Origin: DASQWP01 sp050697555
Lineage (GTDB): Bacteria > Actinomycetota > Thermoleophilia > Gaiellales > Gaiellaceae
Reading direction: 5' to 3'
Length of the DNA: 5,280 nt
Assembly (NCBI GenBank): GCA_050697555.1
Contig: JBOHAD010000125.1
Coordinates: forward strand, 1-5,280
Each line of letters starts with the position of its first letter. Positions within the stretch are counted from its first letter, which is position 1. Under the pieces are notes generated by a model. The model was given only the letters and a program-made list of their open reading frames with translations, did not search any database and was not told where the DNA came from. The position numbers and the translations under genes were made by a program. Below, piece by piece: positions 1 through 4,779 of this stretch.

Positions 1-405
1 TCCGAGCTTGGCGTTACGGTGCAGCCTCATCCGGGTGCCTCCTTGGGGCGTGAGTCGTGGCAGACCCACAGCCTCAAAGGAGGCCCGGATGTCCTCTCAA
101 CCGTTCACAACCTGTGTAGGCGGGAGAGCTAGAGGGCAAGAAGAGCGTGCGTACAACCATGGGGCGCCGGTTTCGGCGACTACGGCGTCCTCGGCGGAAT
201 CCGCGTCCCGACGTAGGCCGAGGCGCGCTGGGAGCTCCCGGACGGCACTCGAGACCAACTAGCGTCGTCTGCTCGAACACGCCGAGCGAGTGCGCGGCCA
301 GAAGGACCCCGGTCTGCGCGAGAGAGAAGGCTGCAGTCATGTCCGCTGGCTGGCGCACACACTGGCGCACGAGCGCAACAGTCCTTGCAAATCGATAGTT
401 TCGTG
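1..405. other. Stretch without a convincing gene
   Basis: Open frames exist on both strands, but their translations are Arg/Pro/Ser-rich, low-complexity products of GC-rich DNA. They have no recognisable domain and no good ribosome binding site. The stretch contains the 28-91 stem-loop and, just before the tRNA fragment, two direct copies of CTGGCGCAC (350-358 and 362-370), 12 nt apart start to start. If the tRNA fragment at 406-470 is an attachment site, this stretch would be the inner end of the integrated element and the repeats could be integrase arm-type sites. That is inference. Confidence 0.45.
28..91. repeat. Long imperfect inverted repeat (stem-loop)
   Basis: The left arm at 28-44 and the right arm at 77-91 are reverse complements over 15 bp (8 bp plus 7 bp), with one 2-nt bulge (TG at 36-37) in the left arm. 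The 32-nt loop (45-76) contains a smaller hairpin, GTGG (57-60) with CCAC (66-69) around a 5-nt loop. No T-run follows on either strand, so this is not a classical terminator. It could be a structured RNA, the end of a mobile element, or a recombinase/regulator site. No known riboswitch family was recognised. Confidence 0.5.
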
Positions 406-470
406 ACGGTCTCGAAAGCCGTTAGGGGTCGTTAGGCCCCTCGAGGGTTCGAATCCCTCCCCCTCCGCCT
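406..470 (+). pseudogene. 3' part of a tRNA-Ser(CGA); probable att site
   Basis: The sequence folds as the 3' two-thirds of a class II tRNA. The anticodon arm pairs ACGGT (406-410) with GCCGT (418-422) around the loop CTCGAAA, giving anticodon CGA for UCG codons. The long variable arm pairs AGGGG (424-428) with CCCCT (437-441). The T arm pairs GAGGG (443-447) with CCCTC (455-459) around TTCGAAT. The 3' acceptor strand CCCCTCC (460-466) is followed by discriminator G467 and CCT. No GGAGGGG 5' acceptor strand and no D arm occur in the preceding 300 nt, so the gene is not complete here. Such 3' fragments typically arise when an element integrates at a tRNA gene and duplicates its 3' end. The alternative is a decayed tRNA gene. 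Confidence 0.75.
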
Positions 471-840
471 CAAAGCGGTTTCTCGCATCTAGGTCCGCCG
501 TACCTCGAGCGCCTTCTTGTGTCAGCGTTGCCAACAGCGGAAGGCGAACTGTTGTCTGGCTGGCAAGCCACGACCCCCTCGGCTCGGGGACGCGAAGACT
601 AAGCGACCGTGCTCCTGCGTCCGATCAGCCTGCGCTCGCGACGGAGGTCTGGAAGCTCACCTCGCTCGGCGCCTACTCGAGGGGCCGCGGCCGCCGTGCT
701 CGTGTGCTCCTCGCCATCTCCGCCCCGTTCGTCTACGCGCTGACCGCGCGGAGCGAATCGGCACCCACGGTACCGGCTGAGGAACGGTGCGTGGCTCCTT
801 CCTGGCGGTGCGGTCCCGGTAGGGTCATGCTGGCGGTCGT

Positions 841-877
841 TCTGGCGCTCCCGGTGGTCGCTCTGGCGCTCCCGGTG
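841..877. repeat. 21-nt-period tandem direct repeat
   Basis: A 16-nt unit (TCTGGCGCTCCCGGTG) occurs at 841-856 and again, identical, at 862-877, a period of 21 nt. A partial, diverged copy (CTGGCGGTCGTT) precedes it from about 830. The period is a multiple of three, but there is no supported gene at this position. It lies in the gap next to the response-regulator stop codon. Confidence 0.6.
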
Positions 878-884
878 CGTACGG

Positions 885-901
885 CTAGCCGAAGGGGCTA
901 G
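885..901 (-). terminator. Possible weak terminator hairpin after the response regulator
   Basis: CTAGCC (885-890) and GGCTAG (896-901) form a perfect 6-bp stem with a 5-nt loop, 7 nt beyond the stop codon of the minus-strand response-regulator gene. No T-run follows on the minus strand, so intrinsic termination would be weak. Position is the main support. Confidence 0.3.
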
Positions 902-908
902 ACGGCGA

Positions 909-1523
909 TCAGTCCCGCAACCCGCGTGGCGTCTCCTCGGATGCTTGGTCGAGAAGCACCCTCTTTTGCTCGACGATCTGCCGGGCGACGTCCGCAAGCC
1001 GCAGATTGCGGTCTCGCGCGGCGCGCTGGATCCGGCGGAAGGCCTCTGCCTCGGAGAGATGGAGCGCCTCCATGAGCACGCCCTTGGCGCGCTCGACAAG
1101 TTTTCGGTGCTCGAGCGCCTCCTGGGCACGGTCGACCTCTGCCTCGAGCGCCTCGAGCTCCGCGTGTCGCGCAGCGGCAAGCCGGATCGCCGCGTCGAGC
1201 TCCCTTTCGTCGACAGGCTTCGTCAGGTAGGCGCCAACGCCGCTCTCTATCGAGCGATCGACCAAGCCTGGATCCTCGACGCCGGTCACCACGACCACGG
1301 GCCGGCGGAGACCTTCGGCCGCGAGCCGGCGGGCAGCGGCGAGCCCGTCGAGGCGAGGCATGTCGACGTCGAAGAGGTAGAGGTCGGGAAGCGCGGTCCG
1401 CGCCTCCTCGATCGCCTGCTCGCCGTCGTAGGCGGGGCCGACCGGCTCGTGGCCCAGCGCGCGGAGGCGCTCGGCGAGGCCGAGTCCGATCACCGGATCG
1501 TCCTCAGCGATAAGGATGCGCAT
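909..1523 (-). CDS. Response regulator, receiver (REC) + ANTAR RNA-binding domain
   Basis: A 204-residue cytoplasmic regulator. Residues 1-118 are a receiver domain: ILIAEDD at the N-terminus (acidic pocket D8/D9), phospho-acceptor D52 in FDVDMP, T80 in VVVVTG, and K102 in the TKP motif. A helical linker (about 119-137) leads to an ANTAR domain (about 138-192) with the hallmark RAKGVLM at 145-151 and the following LSEAEAFRRIQRAARDRNLRL stretch. Known ANTAR proteins bind paired RNA hairpins in leaders and prevent premature transcription termination; phosphorylation of the receiver activates them. The closest well-known architecture is mycobacterial PdtaR. The start at 1523 is preceded by GAGGGGG (1530-1536) and begins the REC fold exactly; an upstream extension in this frame would overlap the kinase and has no domain. 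It overlaps the kinase by 20 nt, so the two are co-translated. The RNA targets are not visible. Confidence 0.95.
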   Translation of the reverse strand: MRILIAEDDPVIGLGLAERLRALGHEPVGPAYDGEQAIEEARTALPDLYLFDVDMPRLDGLAAARRLAAEGLRRPVVVVTGVEDPGLVDRSIESGVGAYLTKPVDERELDAAIRLAAARHAELEALEAEVDRAQEALEHRKLVERAKGVLMEALHLSEAEAFRRIQRAARDRNLRLADVARQIVEQKRVLLDQASEETPRGLRD

Positions 1524-2622
1524 CGACCGCCCCCTCGAAGGTGACCTCGGCTCGCGTTCCCCCACCCGGTCGTGACCCGAGGGTGAAGCGCCCGCCCAGC
1601 CCCTGCGCCACGACCTGGCGCACGAGCTGGAGGCGGAGCCCCGGAGGGCTTCCGTCGGGGCCGCCGCCGGCGTCCTCGATCCGAAGTCGGAGCGGTCGTC
1701 CTCGCTCGAGGCGCACGGTGGCGGGCGGGCGACCGTGCTGGACGGCGTTCGCGATGAGCTCGTTGGCGACCACGCCGACCTTCTGCGCGACCGCGGCGTC
1801 GAGCTCGATCCCATCGGCTTCGACGATGGCTCCGGGGTCGACGGCCCGGGCAACGGCTCCCAGGACCGCGTCTGCCTCCACGGCTCCCCCGCGGGCCTCG
1901 GCGAGCAGACGGTGCACCGCGGCGATGCTGCGGATGCGGACGGCGGTGTCGTCGAACGCGCGCCCGCCTTCGCCCTCCGGGCGGGCGAGCAGGAGGAGAT
2001 CGGCGACCGTCTGGAGGCTGTTCTTGACGCGGTGGTGGGCCTCGGCGAGAAGGCTGTGCTCGAGCTCCGCGCGGGCGCTCGCCTCCGCTCGCGCCTCCGC
2101 CTCGCGCGCCGTCGCACGCGCGAGCCCGAGCGCGAGCACGACTGCGACGGCGAGTAGGAGGGCTCGCATAGCCACGGCCCCCAGCGGAAGGGGCGCGGGA
2201 GCGATGGCCATCGCGACCGCGAAGGCGACCGCAGCGAGGCCGAGACAGAGCGCCCGCCTCCAGCCGACCTGGACGGTGGCGATGAAGGGAAGGACGAGGA
2301 AGAGCAGGAGATCGAAGTTCTCGTGCGCTCCGGCGACGATGATGAGCAGGGCGACGAAGGCGATCAGCCCGCCCGACCAGAGGTCGAGGAGGAGCTGTCC
2401 TCGCGGCGCAGCGAGCCAGCGTCGCCAGGGGACGGCCATCGCGACGGTGTGGGCGAAGGCGGCGGCGAGAATGAGGCCGAGGAGGAGAGGCCGCTGGTCG
2501 CGCCCAAGGCCGAGCAGGAGCCCGGTGAGGGCGGCGGCGATGGAGAGCCAGCCGAGCCAGAAGCCGGCGCGCACCGCCCGCCAGCGGAACTCGAGCTCGA
2601 GCTCAGCGTGAGATACCGACAC
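1504..2622 (-). CDS. Membrane sensor histidine kinase, HisKA_2 type
   Basis: A 372-residue histidine kinase. About six hydrophobic helices fill residues 18-168 (roughly 18-39, 46-64, 83-98, 103-119, 122-143, 147-167) with very short loops, so the sensor is an integral membrane bundle without an extracytoplasmic, PAS or GAF domain. A charged Ala/Glu/Arg helix (169-190) connects to the HisKA_2 dimerisation/phospho-acceptor segment with EAHHRVKNSLQTV (194-206; H197 the likely phosphorylated His, H196 adjacent). The ATPase domain follows: N box NELIANAVQHG (287-297), G1 box IEDAGGG with D317, then GLRLQLV (328-334), where the preceding glycines of the usual GTGLGL are replaced by SPP. HisKA_2 kinases commonly pair with ANTAR regulators, as PdtaS with PdtaR, and the next gene is exactly that. 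The start is GTG at 2622, with GAGG only 3 nt upstream; GTG at V17 is a weaker alternative. The ligand is unknown. Confidence 0.95.
   Translation of the reverse strand: MSVSHAELELEFRWRAVRAGFWLGWLSIAAALTGLLLGLGRDQRPLLLGLILAAAFAHTVAMAVPWRRWLAAPRGQLLLDLWSGGLIAFVALLIIVAGAHENFDLLLFLVLPFIATVQVGWRRALCLGLAAVAFAVAMAIAPAPLPLGAVAMRALLLAVAVVLALGLARATAREAEARAEASARAELEHSLLAEAHHRVKNSLQTVADLLLLARPEGEGGRAFDDTAVRIRSIAAVHRLLAEARGGAVEADAVLGAVARAVDPGAIVEADGIELDAAVAQKVGVVANELIANAVQHGRPPATVRLERGRPLRLRIEDAGGGPDGSPPGLRLQLVRQVVAQGLGGRFTLGSRPGGGTRAEVTFEGAVDAHPYR
1530..1536 (-). promoter_or_regulatory. Ribosome binding site of the response regulator
   Basis: On the minus strand GAGGGGG lies 6 nt before the ATG at 1523, inside the 3' end of the kinase coding region. 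It fixes the internal ATG as the start rather than the long upstream extension of the same frame. Confidence 0.7.
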
Positions 2623-2660
2623 CTGCCTCGATGGTAGCGGCGTGCCTCTGCTACCTTGAT

Positions 2661-2688
2661 CGCGCGGCGTTCGCGACGACGCCGCGCG
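2661..2688. repeat. GC-rich perfect hairpin between divergent operons
   Basis: CGCGCGGCGT (2661-2670) pairs perfectly with ACGCCGCGCG (2679-2688), 10 bp with an 8-nt loop. It lies 38-66 nt upstream of the kinase GTG on the minus strand, so it could be either an operator or part of the kinase 5' leader. The loop does not match the ANTAR hexaloop rule (A at position 1, G at position 4). There is no T-run. Confidence 0.55.
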
Positions 2689-2826
2689 AGGTCACGGTCG
2701 CCTCACTGCGCTACCGACGCGCTTTCGTGGAAGTGAGGCCATGACCGGACAGATCGCCGCACTCGCCCGCCTTCTGGATTGCGACGGGCCCATTCGCGTG
2801 CATCGCCGGGGTGGCCTCAAGCGATC

Positions 2827-2834
2827 AAGGAGGT
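2827..2834 (+). promoter_or_regulatory. Strong ribosome binding site (AAGGAGGT)
   Basis: AAGGAGGT is a near-perfect match to the 3' end of 16S rRNA and lies 6-7 nt before the GTG at 2841. It sets that GTG as the start instead of the upstream in-frame GTG at 2811. Confidence 0.85.
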
Positions 2835-2840
2835 TCGCTC

Positions 2841-3095
2841 GTGAACGTGTTCGAGCTCCGTATCCGTGGATCGAGCGACCCGGCCAGCCTGGCCGCCGTG
2901 CGCGGGCAGCTGCTCGTCTTCCCCGAGGTACGCGACGTTCGTCCTACCCCCTGGCTCGATACCGTCGCCGTCGTCTGCGAGGGAGACCGGCGGGCGCCAG
3001 CCAAGTGGGCCTGGGCGCTCCAGGCGGCAGGCTACGAGGTCGAGCGTACGGAAGAAGGATGGCCGCTCGAGCGGGAGCCGGACGCGGCGGCCTGA
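2841..3095 (+). CDS. Small ferredoxin-fold (HMA-like) protein lacking the metal-binding CxxC
   Basis: An 84-residue soluble protein. The pattern fits a beta-alpha-beta-beta-alpha-beta fold: VFELRIRG (strand, 3-10), a helix from about 13-27, VRDVRPTP (30-37), DTVAVVCEG (40-48), a helix from about 53-63 (AKWAWALQAAG), YEVER (65-69). This is the layout of heavy-metal-associated domains, but the CxxC loop is absent; the only cysteine is C46 in a strand, so metal transfer is unlikely and a protein-interaction or regulatory role is more plausible. The assignment comes from pattern only and is not certain. The start is GTG 2841, chosen for its strong ribosome binding site. It ends 4 nt before the Myb-repeat gene, so the two are almost certainly co-expressed and may act together. 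Confidence 0.8.
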   Translation: MNVFELRIRGSSDPASLAAVRGQLLVFPEVRDVRPTPWLDTVAVVCEGDRRAPAKWAWALQAAGYEVERTEEGWPLEREPDAAA

Positions 3096-3099
3096 GCGG

Positions 3100-4206
3100 A
3101 TGCCGAGCCGGTGGAGGAACGAGGAGGACGCGCTCCTCGCCCGCTTCTACGGCGCCGGGGTCACGCGGCGGGAGGTCGCGACGCGCCTGGGCCGCTCAGA
3201 GGACGCGGTCGATGCCCGCAGGCGCGCCCTCGGCATCCCCGCGCGTCGCAGGACGCGACCCTGGTCGTCTGCCGCGGACGCGCTCATCCGCGCGGCGACC
3301 ACCGCGGGCGTCCCCGCCTCCGAGCTCGCGGCGCGGATCGGGCGGCCCGCCGAGGCGGTGCGACGACGAAGGCGGGAGCTCGGCCTCGCCGCCATGGCCG
3401 CGAGTCGGCGCTACAGCGCGCTCGAGGACGATGCCCTGCGCAGGGCTTGGCTCGACGGCGGCGACCTCGATGCGCTCGCGGCCGAGCTCGGCCGCTCGCC
3501 CGAGAGCGTGCGCCTGCGCGCCCGCGCCCTCGGCCTCCACAACCCCAAGCGTCGCTTGCGGTGGCTTCCCGGCGAGGATCTCCTGCTCCGGCAGGCGTAC
3601 GGACGCGGCCTCACCTGCACGGCCATCTCCACCGATGTCCTCCCCGGCCGAAGCGCCGGCGCGATCGCCGCCCGCGCCCGCAAGCTCGGCCTCGCCGTGT
3701 ACGGAAGGATCTGGAGCGGGGACGAGGACCGCCGCCTCGTGGACCTGGCCGCCGAGCGAACGCCGCTCGAAGAGGCGGCCGCGCTCCACTTCCGCACGCC
3801 GGAGGCCGTTCGGCGCCGCGCCCGCAAGCTCGGCCTCAAGCCATTCCCGGTAGCCGCCCACGAGCACGCACACCGGCGCTGGCGACCCGACGAGGACGCG
3901 CTCCTCCGCCGCCACGCGAGCCTCGACCCGGGCTCGCTCGCGCGCCTGCTCGGACGCTCCGACCACGCGGTTCGCCGTCGGCTTGCCGCTCTCGGCCCGC
4001 GCCGCGGTCGCGAGCGCTCCCCCCACTACGAGCTTGTCGCCTCTGCGGGCCTGAACCCCGCCGAGCGGCGGCTCGTGACCCGTGAGCTCGCAGGAGGAAG
4101 CGCTCGGCGCCTCCTGTCCCTCTCCCGCCGGCTCGGCCGCTCGCCCGGCGCGCTCAAACGGATGGCTCTCGAGCCCGACCCAACCGGAGTGGCCGGCCGG
4201 CGGTGA
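3100..4206 (+). CDS. Tandem Myb/SANT-like helix-turn-helix repeat protein
   Basis: A 368-residue, Arg- and Ala-rich basic protein built from repeats of the form W-x3-ED-x2-L ... LA-x2-LGRS-x2-AVR-x-R-x-R-x-LGL. The repeats begin at W5, W55, Y105, W155, W205 and W261; the first five are spaced by exactly 50 residues. Their ends are marked by LGI/LGL/LGP at about 44-46, 94-96, 144-146, 196-198, 244-246 and 298-300. A seventh, degenerate unit without the aromatic residue covers about 318-356 (LNPAERRLV ... LSRRLGRSPGALKRM). Myb/SANT and GcrA-type domains use this acidic ED plus aromatic core and a basic third helix to bind DNA, so the protein is probably a multivalent DNA-binding protein. Its target and role are unknown. 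The ATG at 3100 lies 4 nt after the upstream stop, with a weak ribosome site, so translation is probably coupled. An in-frame upstream extension to 2866 would overlap the 84-residue gene and carries no repeat, so it was rejected. Confidence 0.88.
   Translation: MPSRWRNEEDALLARFYGAGVTRREVATRLGRSEDAVDARRRALGIPARRRTRPWSSAADALIRAATTAGVPASELAARIGRPAEAVRRRRRELGLAAMAASRRYSALEDDALRRAWLDGGDLDALAAELGRSPESVRLRARALGLHNPKRRLRWLPGEDLLLRQAYGRGLTCTAISTDVLPGRSAGAIAARARKLGLAVYGRIWSGDEDRRLVDLAAERTPLEEAAALHFRTPEAVRRRARKLGLKPFPVAAHEHAHRRWRPDEDALLRRHASLDPGSLARLLGRSDHAVRRRLAALGPRRGRERSPHYELVASAGLNPAERRLVTRELAGGSARRLLSLSRRLGRSPGALKRMALEPDPTGVAGRR
3112..3996 (+). repeat. Six Myb-like repeat units within the 368-residue protein
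   Basis: Core units on the DNA: 3112-3237, 3262-3387, 3412-3537, 3562-3693, 3712-3837 and 3880-3996. The first five start at exact 150-nt steps; the sixth is delayed by 18 nt owing to a His/Ala-rich linker (VAAHEHAH). Unit 4 has a two-residue insertion before its GRS motif. Units 4 and 5 share 22 identical consecutive bases (3672-3693 and 3816-3837) encoding ARKLGL, which suggests relatively recent duplication or gene conversion between these two. Confidence 0.85.
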
Positions 4207-4279
4207 CGCTGGCGAGCTGGCTCACATCCGGCTGGATCGACGTCCCGTGAACACGGCCGGTGCTGTCTTATTAGTAGGA

Positions 4280-4302
4280 GCCTCTAGCGAAACGCTGTAG
4301 GC
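4280..4302. terminator. Hairpin downstream of the Myb-repeat gene, possible terminator
   Basis: GCCT (4280-4283) pairs with AGGC (4299-4302) and, after one mismatch, TAGCG (4285-4289) pairs with CGCTG (4293-4297, one G-T pair) around an AAA loop. It lies 74 nt after the stop of the Myb-repeat gene. The downstream sequence GTGTGTTC is only mildly T-rich, so the terminator call is uncertain. Confidence 0.4.
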
Positions 4303-4450
4303 GTGTGTTCAATTCTCGCCCGACTGGCCGTGACGCTCGCCCGAGCGCGAGCCGTTCCACTCGCAGCGTAGGCCGCCGGAACACAGAAATCTATCCGTTG
4401 TGAGGGAGCGACGCCCGTACTCGGCGCACCCGGGCCACCTTCCGGCGCGG

Positions 4451-4507
4451 CTACGCCTTCGGGCCGAGCCCCAACAACTTGCGGATCCTTGCGAGGAGGC
4501 TGCGCAT
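4451..4507 (-). CDS. Possible 18-residue basic amphipathic peptide
   Basis: A short ORF with an ATG at 4507 and TAG at 4451-4453 encodes MRSLLARIRKLLGLGPKA, a basic, Leu-rich peptide that would form an amphipathic helix. A GGGGAG lies about 12 nt before the ATG, longer than the ideal spacing. The stop codon falls inside the C(TTCG)G-capped stem at 4449-4470, as if the gene ran into a terminator. It follows the zinc-ribbon/63-residue operon on the same strand. No family was recognised, and an ORF this short can arise by chance. Confidence 0.25.
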   Translation of the reverse strand: MRSLLARIRKLLGLGPKA

Positions 4508-4536
4508 GGGGCGACTCTACTCCCCGCGTGGCGCTC

Positions 4537-4579
4537 CGCCAATCGCCTAACGCGCGTCTCGCCAATCGAATCGCCAATC
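4537..4579. repeat. Three direct copies of CGCCAATC (GATTGGCG)
   Basis: Exact copies lie at 4537-4544, 4560-4567 and 4572-4579, with a diverged CGCCTAAC at 4544-4551. They sit just after the stop of the 63-residue gene and upstream of the possible 18-residue ORF on the minus strand. Repeats of this kind can be protein-binding sites, but no known regulator motif was recognised. Confidence 0.5.
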
Positions 4580-4587
4580 CCTCCTAG

Positions 4588-4779
4588 CTAGAGGACGATC
4601 TGGCGCAGCAGCTCGAGCGGACAGCCCGCCGACGCGAGCGCGGCCGCGAGGTGGCAGTCCGCTTCCGACTCGGCGAGCTCAGAAGACTCGGCGGCTGAGA
4701 AACCGAGCTCGGTGAACCGCTCGAGGCGCCATTCGAGCAGTCTCTCGTCCTTGAGGACCTCGTCGCTGGGCACGGTCAC
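4588..4779 (-). CDS. Small conserved-type actinobacterial protein, function unknown
   Basis: A 63-residue, predicted all-helical soluble protein: DERLLEWRLERFTELGF (11-27), AAESSELAESEADCHLAAALASAGC (29-53), PLELLRQIVL at the C-terminus. Short proteins with the same pattern (LxxWRxxxLxxxGF, then LAxxxxxDxHxAxxLxxxGCxxxLxxxIL) recur in high-GC actinobacteria as hypothetical proteins, and no biochemical role is known to me. D41, H43 and C53 are the positions that look conserved from memory of that pattern. The GTG start at 4779 overlaps the stop of the upstream zinc-ribbon gene in a 4-nt GTGA, so translation is coupled and the two probably belong to one pathway. No strong ribosome site precedes it, as expected for a coupled gene. 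Confidence 0.8.
   Translation of the reverse strand: MTVPSDEVLKDERLLEWRLERFTELGFSAAESSELAESEADCHLAAALASAGCPLELLRQIVL

Larger units (their letters stand above)
471..908. other. Stretch without a convincing gene; hairpins
   Basis: No ORF here looks real. A plus-strand frame stays open up to 901 and would end in two hydrophobic segments, but its only usable start is a GTG at 704 without a Shine-Dalgarno sequence. Two adjacent dyads lie at 532-554 (CAACAG, 11-nt spacer, CTGTTG) and 554-574 (GTCTGGCT paired with AGCCA-C-GAC, one bulged base, loop GGCA). They could fold downstream of a tRNA transcript but lack a T-run. A short tandem repeat lies at 841-877 and is listed separately. Confidence 0.45.
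2623..2840. promoter_or_regulatory. Divergent intergenic region rich in dyad symmetry
   Basis: This 218-nt gap separates the minus-strand kinase operon from the plus-strand HMA-like/Myb-repeat operon and must hold both promoters. Dyads in order: GGTAGC (2633-2638) and GCTACC (2650-2655), 11 nt apart; a GC-rich hairpin at 2661-2688; and GCCTCACT (2700-2707) with AGTGAGGC (2732-2739), 24 nt apart. A third GCTACC occurs at 2710-2715. No clear -35/-10 pair was recognised. A plus-strand ATG at 2741 opens a frame that runs through both following genes out of frame and is probably not a gene. Confidence 0.55.
4207..4587. other. Intergenic stretch between convergent operons
   Basis: No long ORF here looks real. 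It contains the hairpin at 4280-4302, a C(TTCG)G-capped imperfect stem at 4449-4470 (GGCTACGCC with GGCCGAGCC, 7 of 9 pairs), a possible 18-codon minus-strand ORF (4451-4507) and three direct copies of CGCCAATC. The two gene pairs flanking it converge here, so both need transcription to end inside it. Confidence 0.5.

Noticed and set aside
130..405. A split tRNA-Ser with an intron, with its 5' half upstream of 406
   Set aside because: No GGAGGGG acceptor strand and no matching D arm occur upstream in the window, so an intron model has no support.
337..534. Minus-strand ORF with the text EGEGFEPSRGLTTPNGFRDR
   Set aside because: This is the well-known false translation of the antisense strand of a tRNA-Ser gene; it is explained by the tRNA fragment at 406-470.
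704..901. Plus-strand frame of 65 codons with two hydrophobic segments, ending close to the response-regulator stop
   Set aside because: Its only start is a GTG without a Shine-Dalgarno sequence, the C-terminal hydrophobic part comes from a 21-nt tandem repeat, and no family is recognisable.
1541..2611. Long plus-strand ORF opposite the histidine kinase
   Set aside because: It is an antisense shadow; the minus strand encodes a complete kinase with all catalytic boxes.
2741..3853. Long plus-strand ORF starting at an ATG after GTGAGG
   Set aside because: It overlaps two better genes in other frames, and its product is low-complexity Arg/Ala/Pro/Ser sequence typical of out-of-frame GC-rich DNA.
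3196..4026. Long minus-strand ORF opposite the Myb-repeat gene
   Set aside because: It is the antisense shadow of the repeat array; its composition is low-complexity and it has no domain.
4271..4330. tRNA-like stretch: TTAGTAGGAGC, then a T-arm-like GTGTG-TTCAATT-CTCGC
   Set aside because: The T stem has a mismatch, there is no proper anticodon arm and no matching 5' acceptor strand. It may be a badly decayed tRNA, but chance cannot be excluded.
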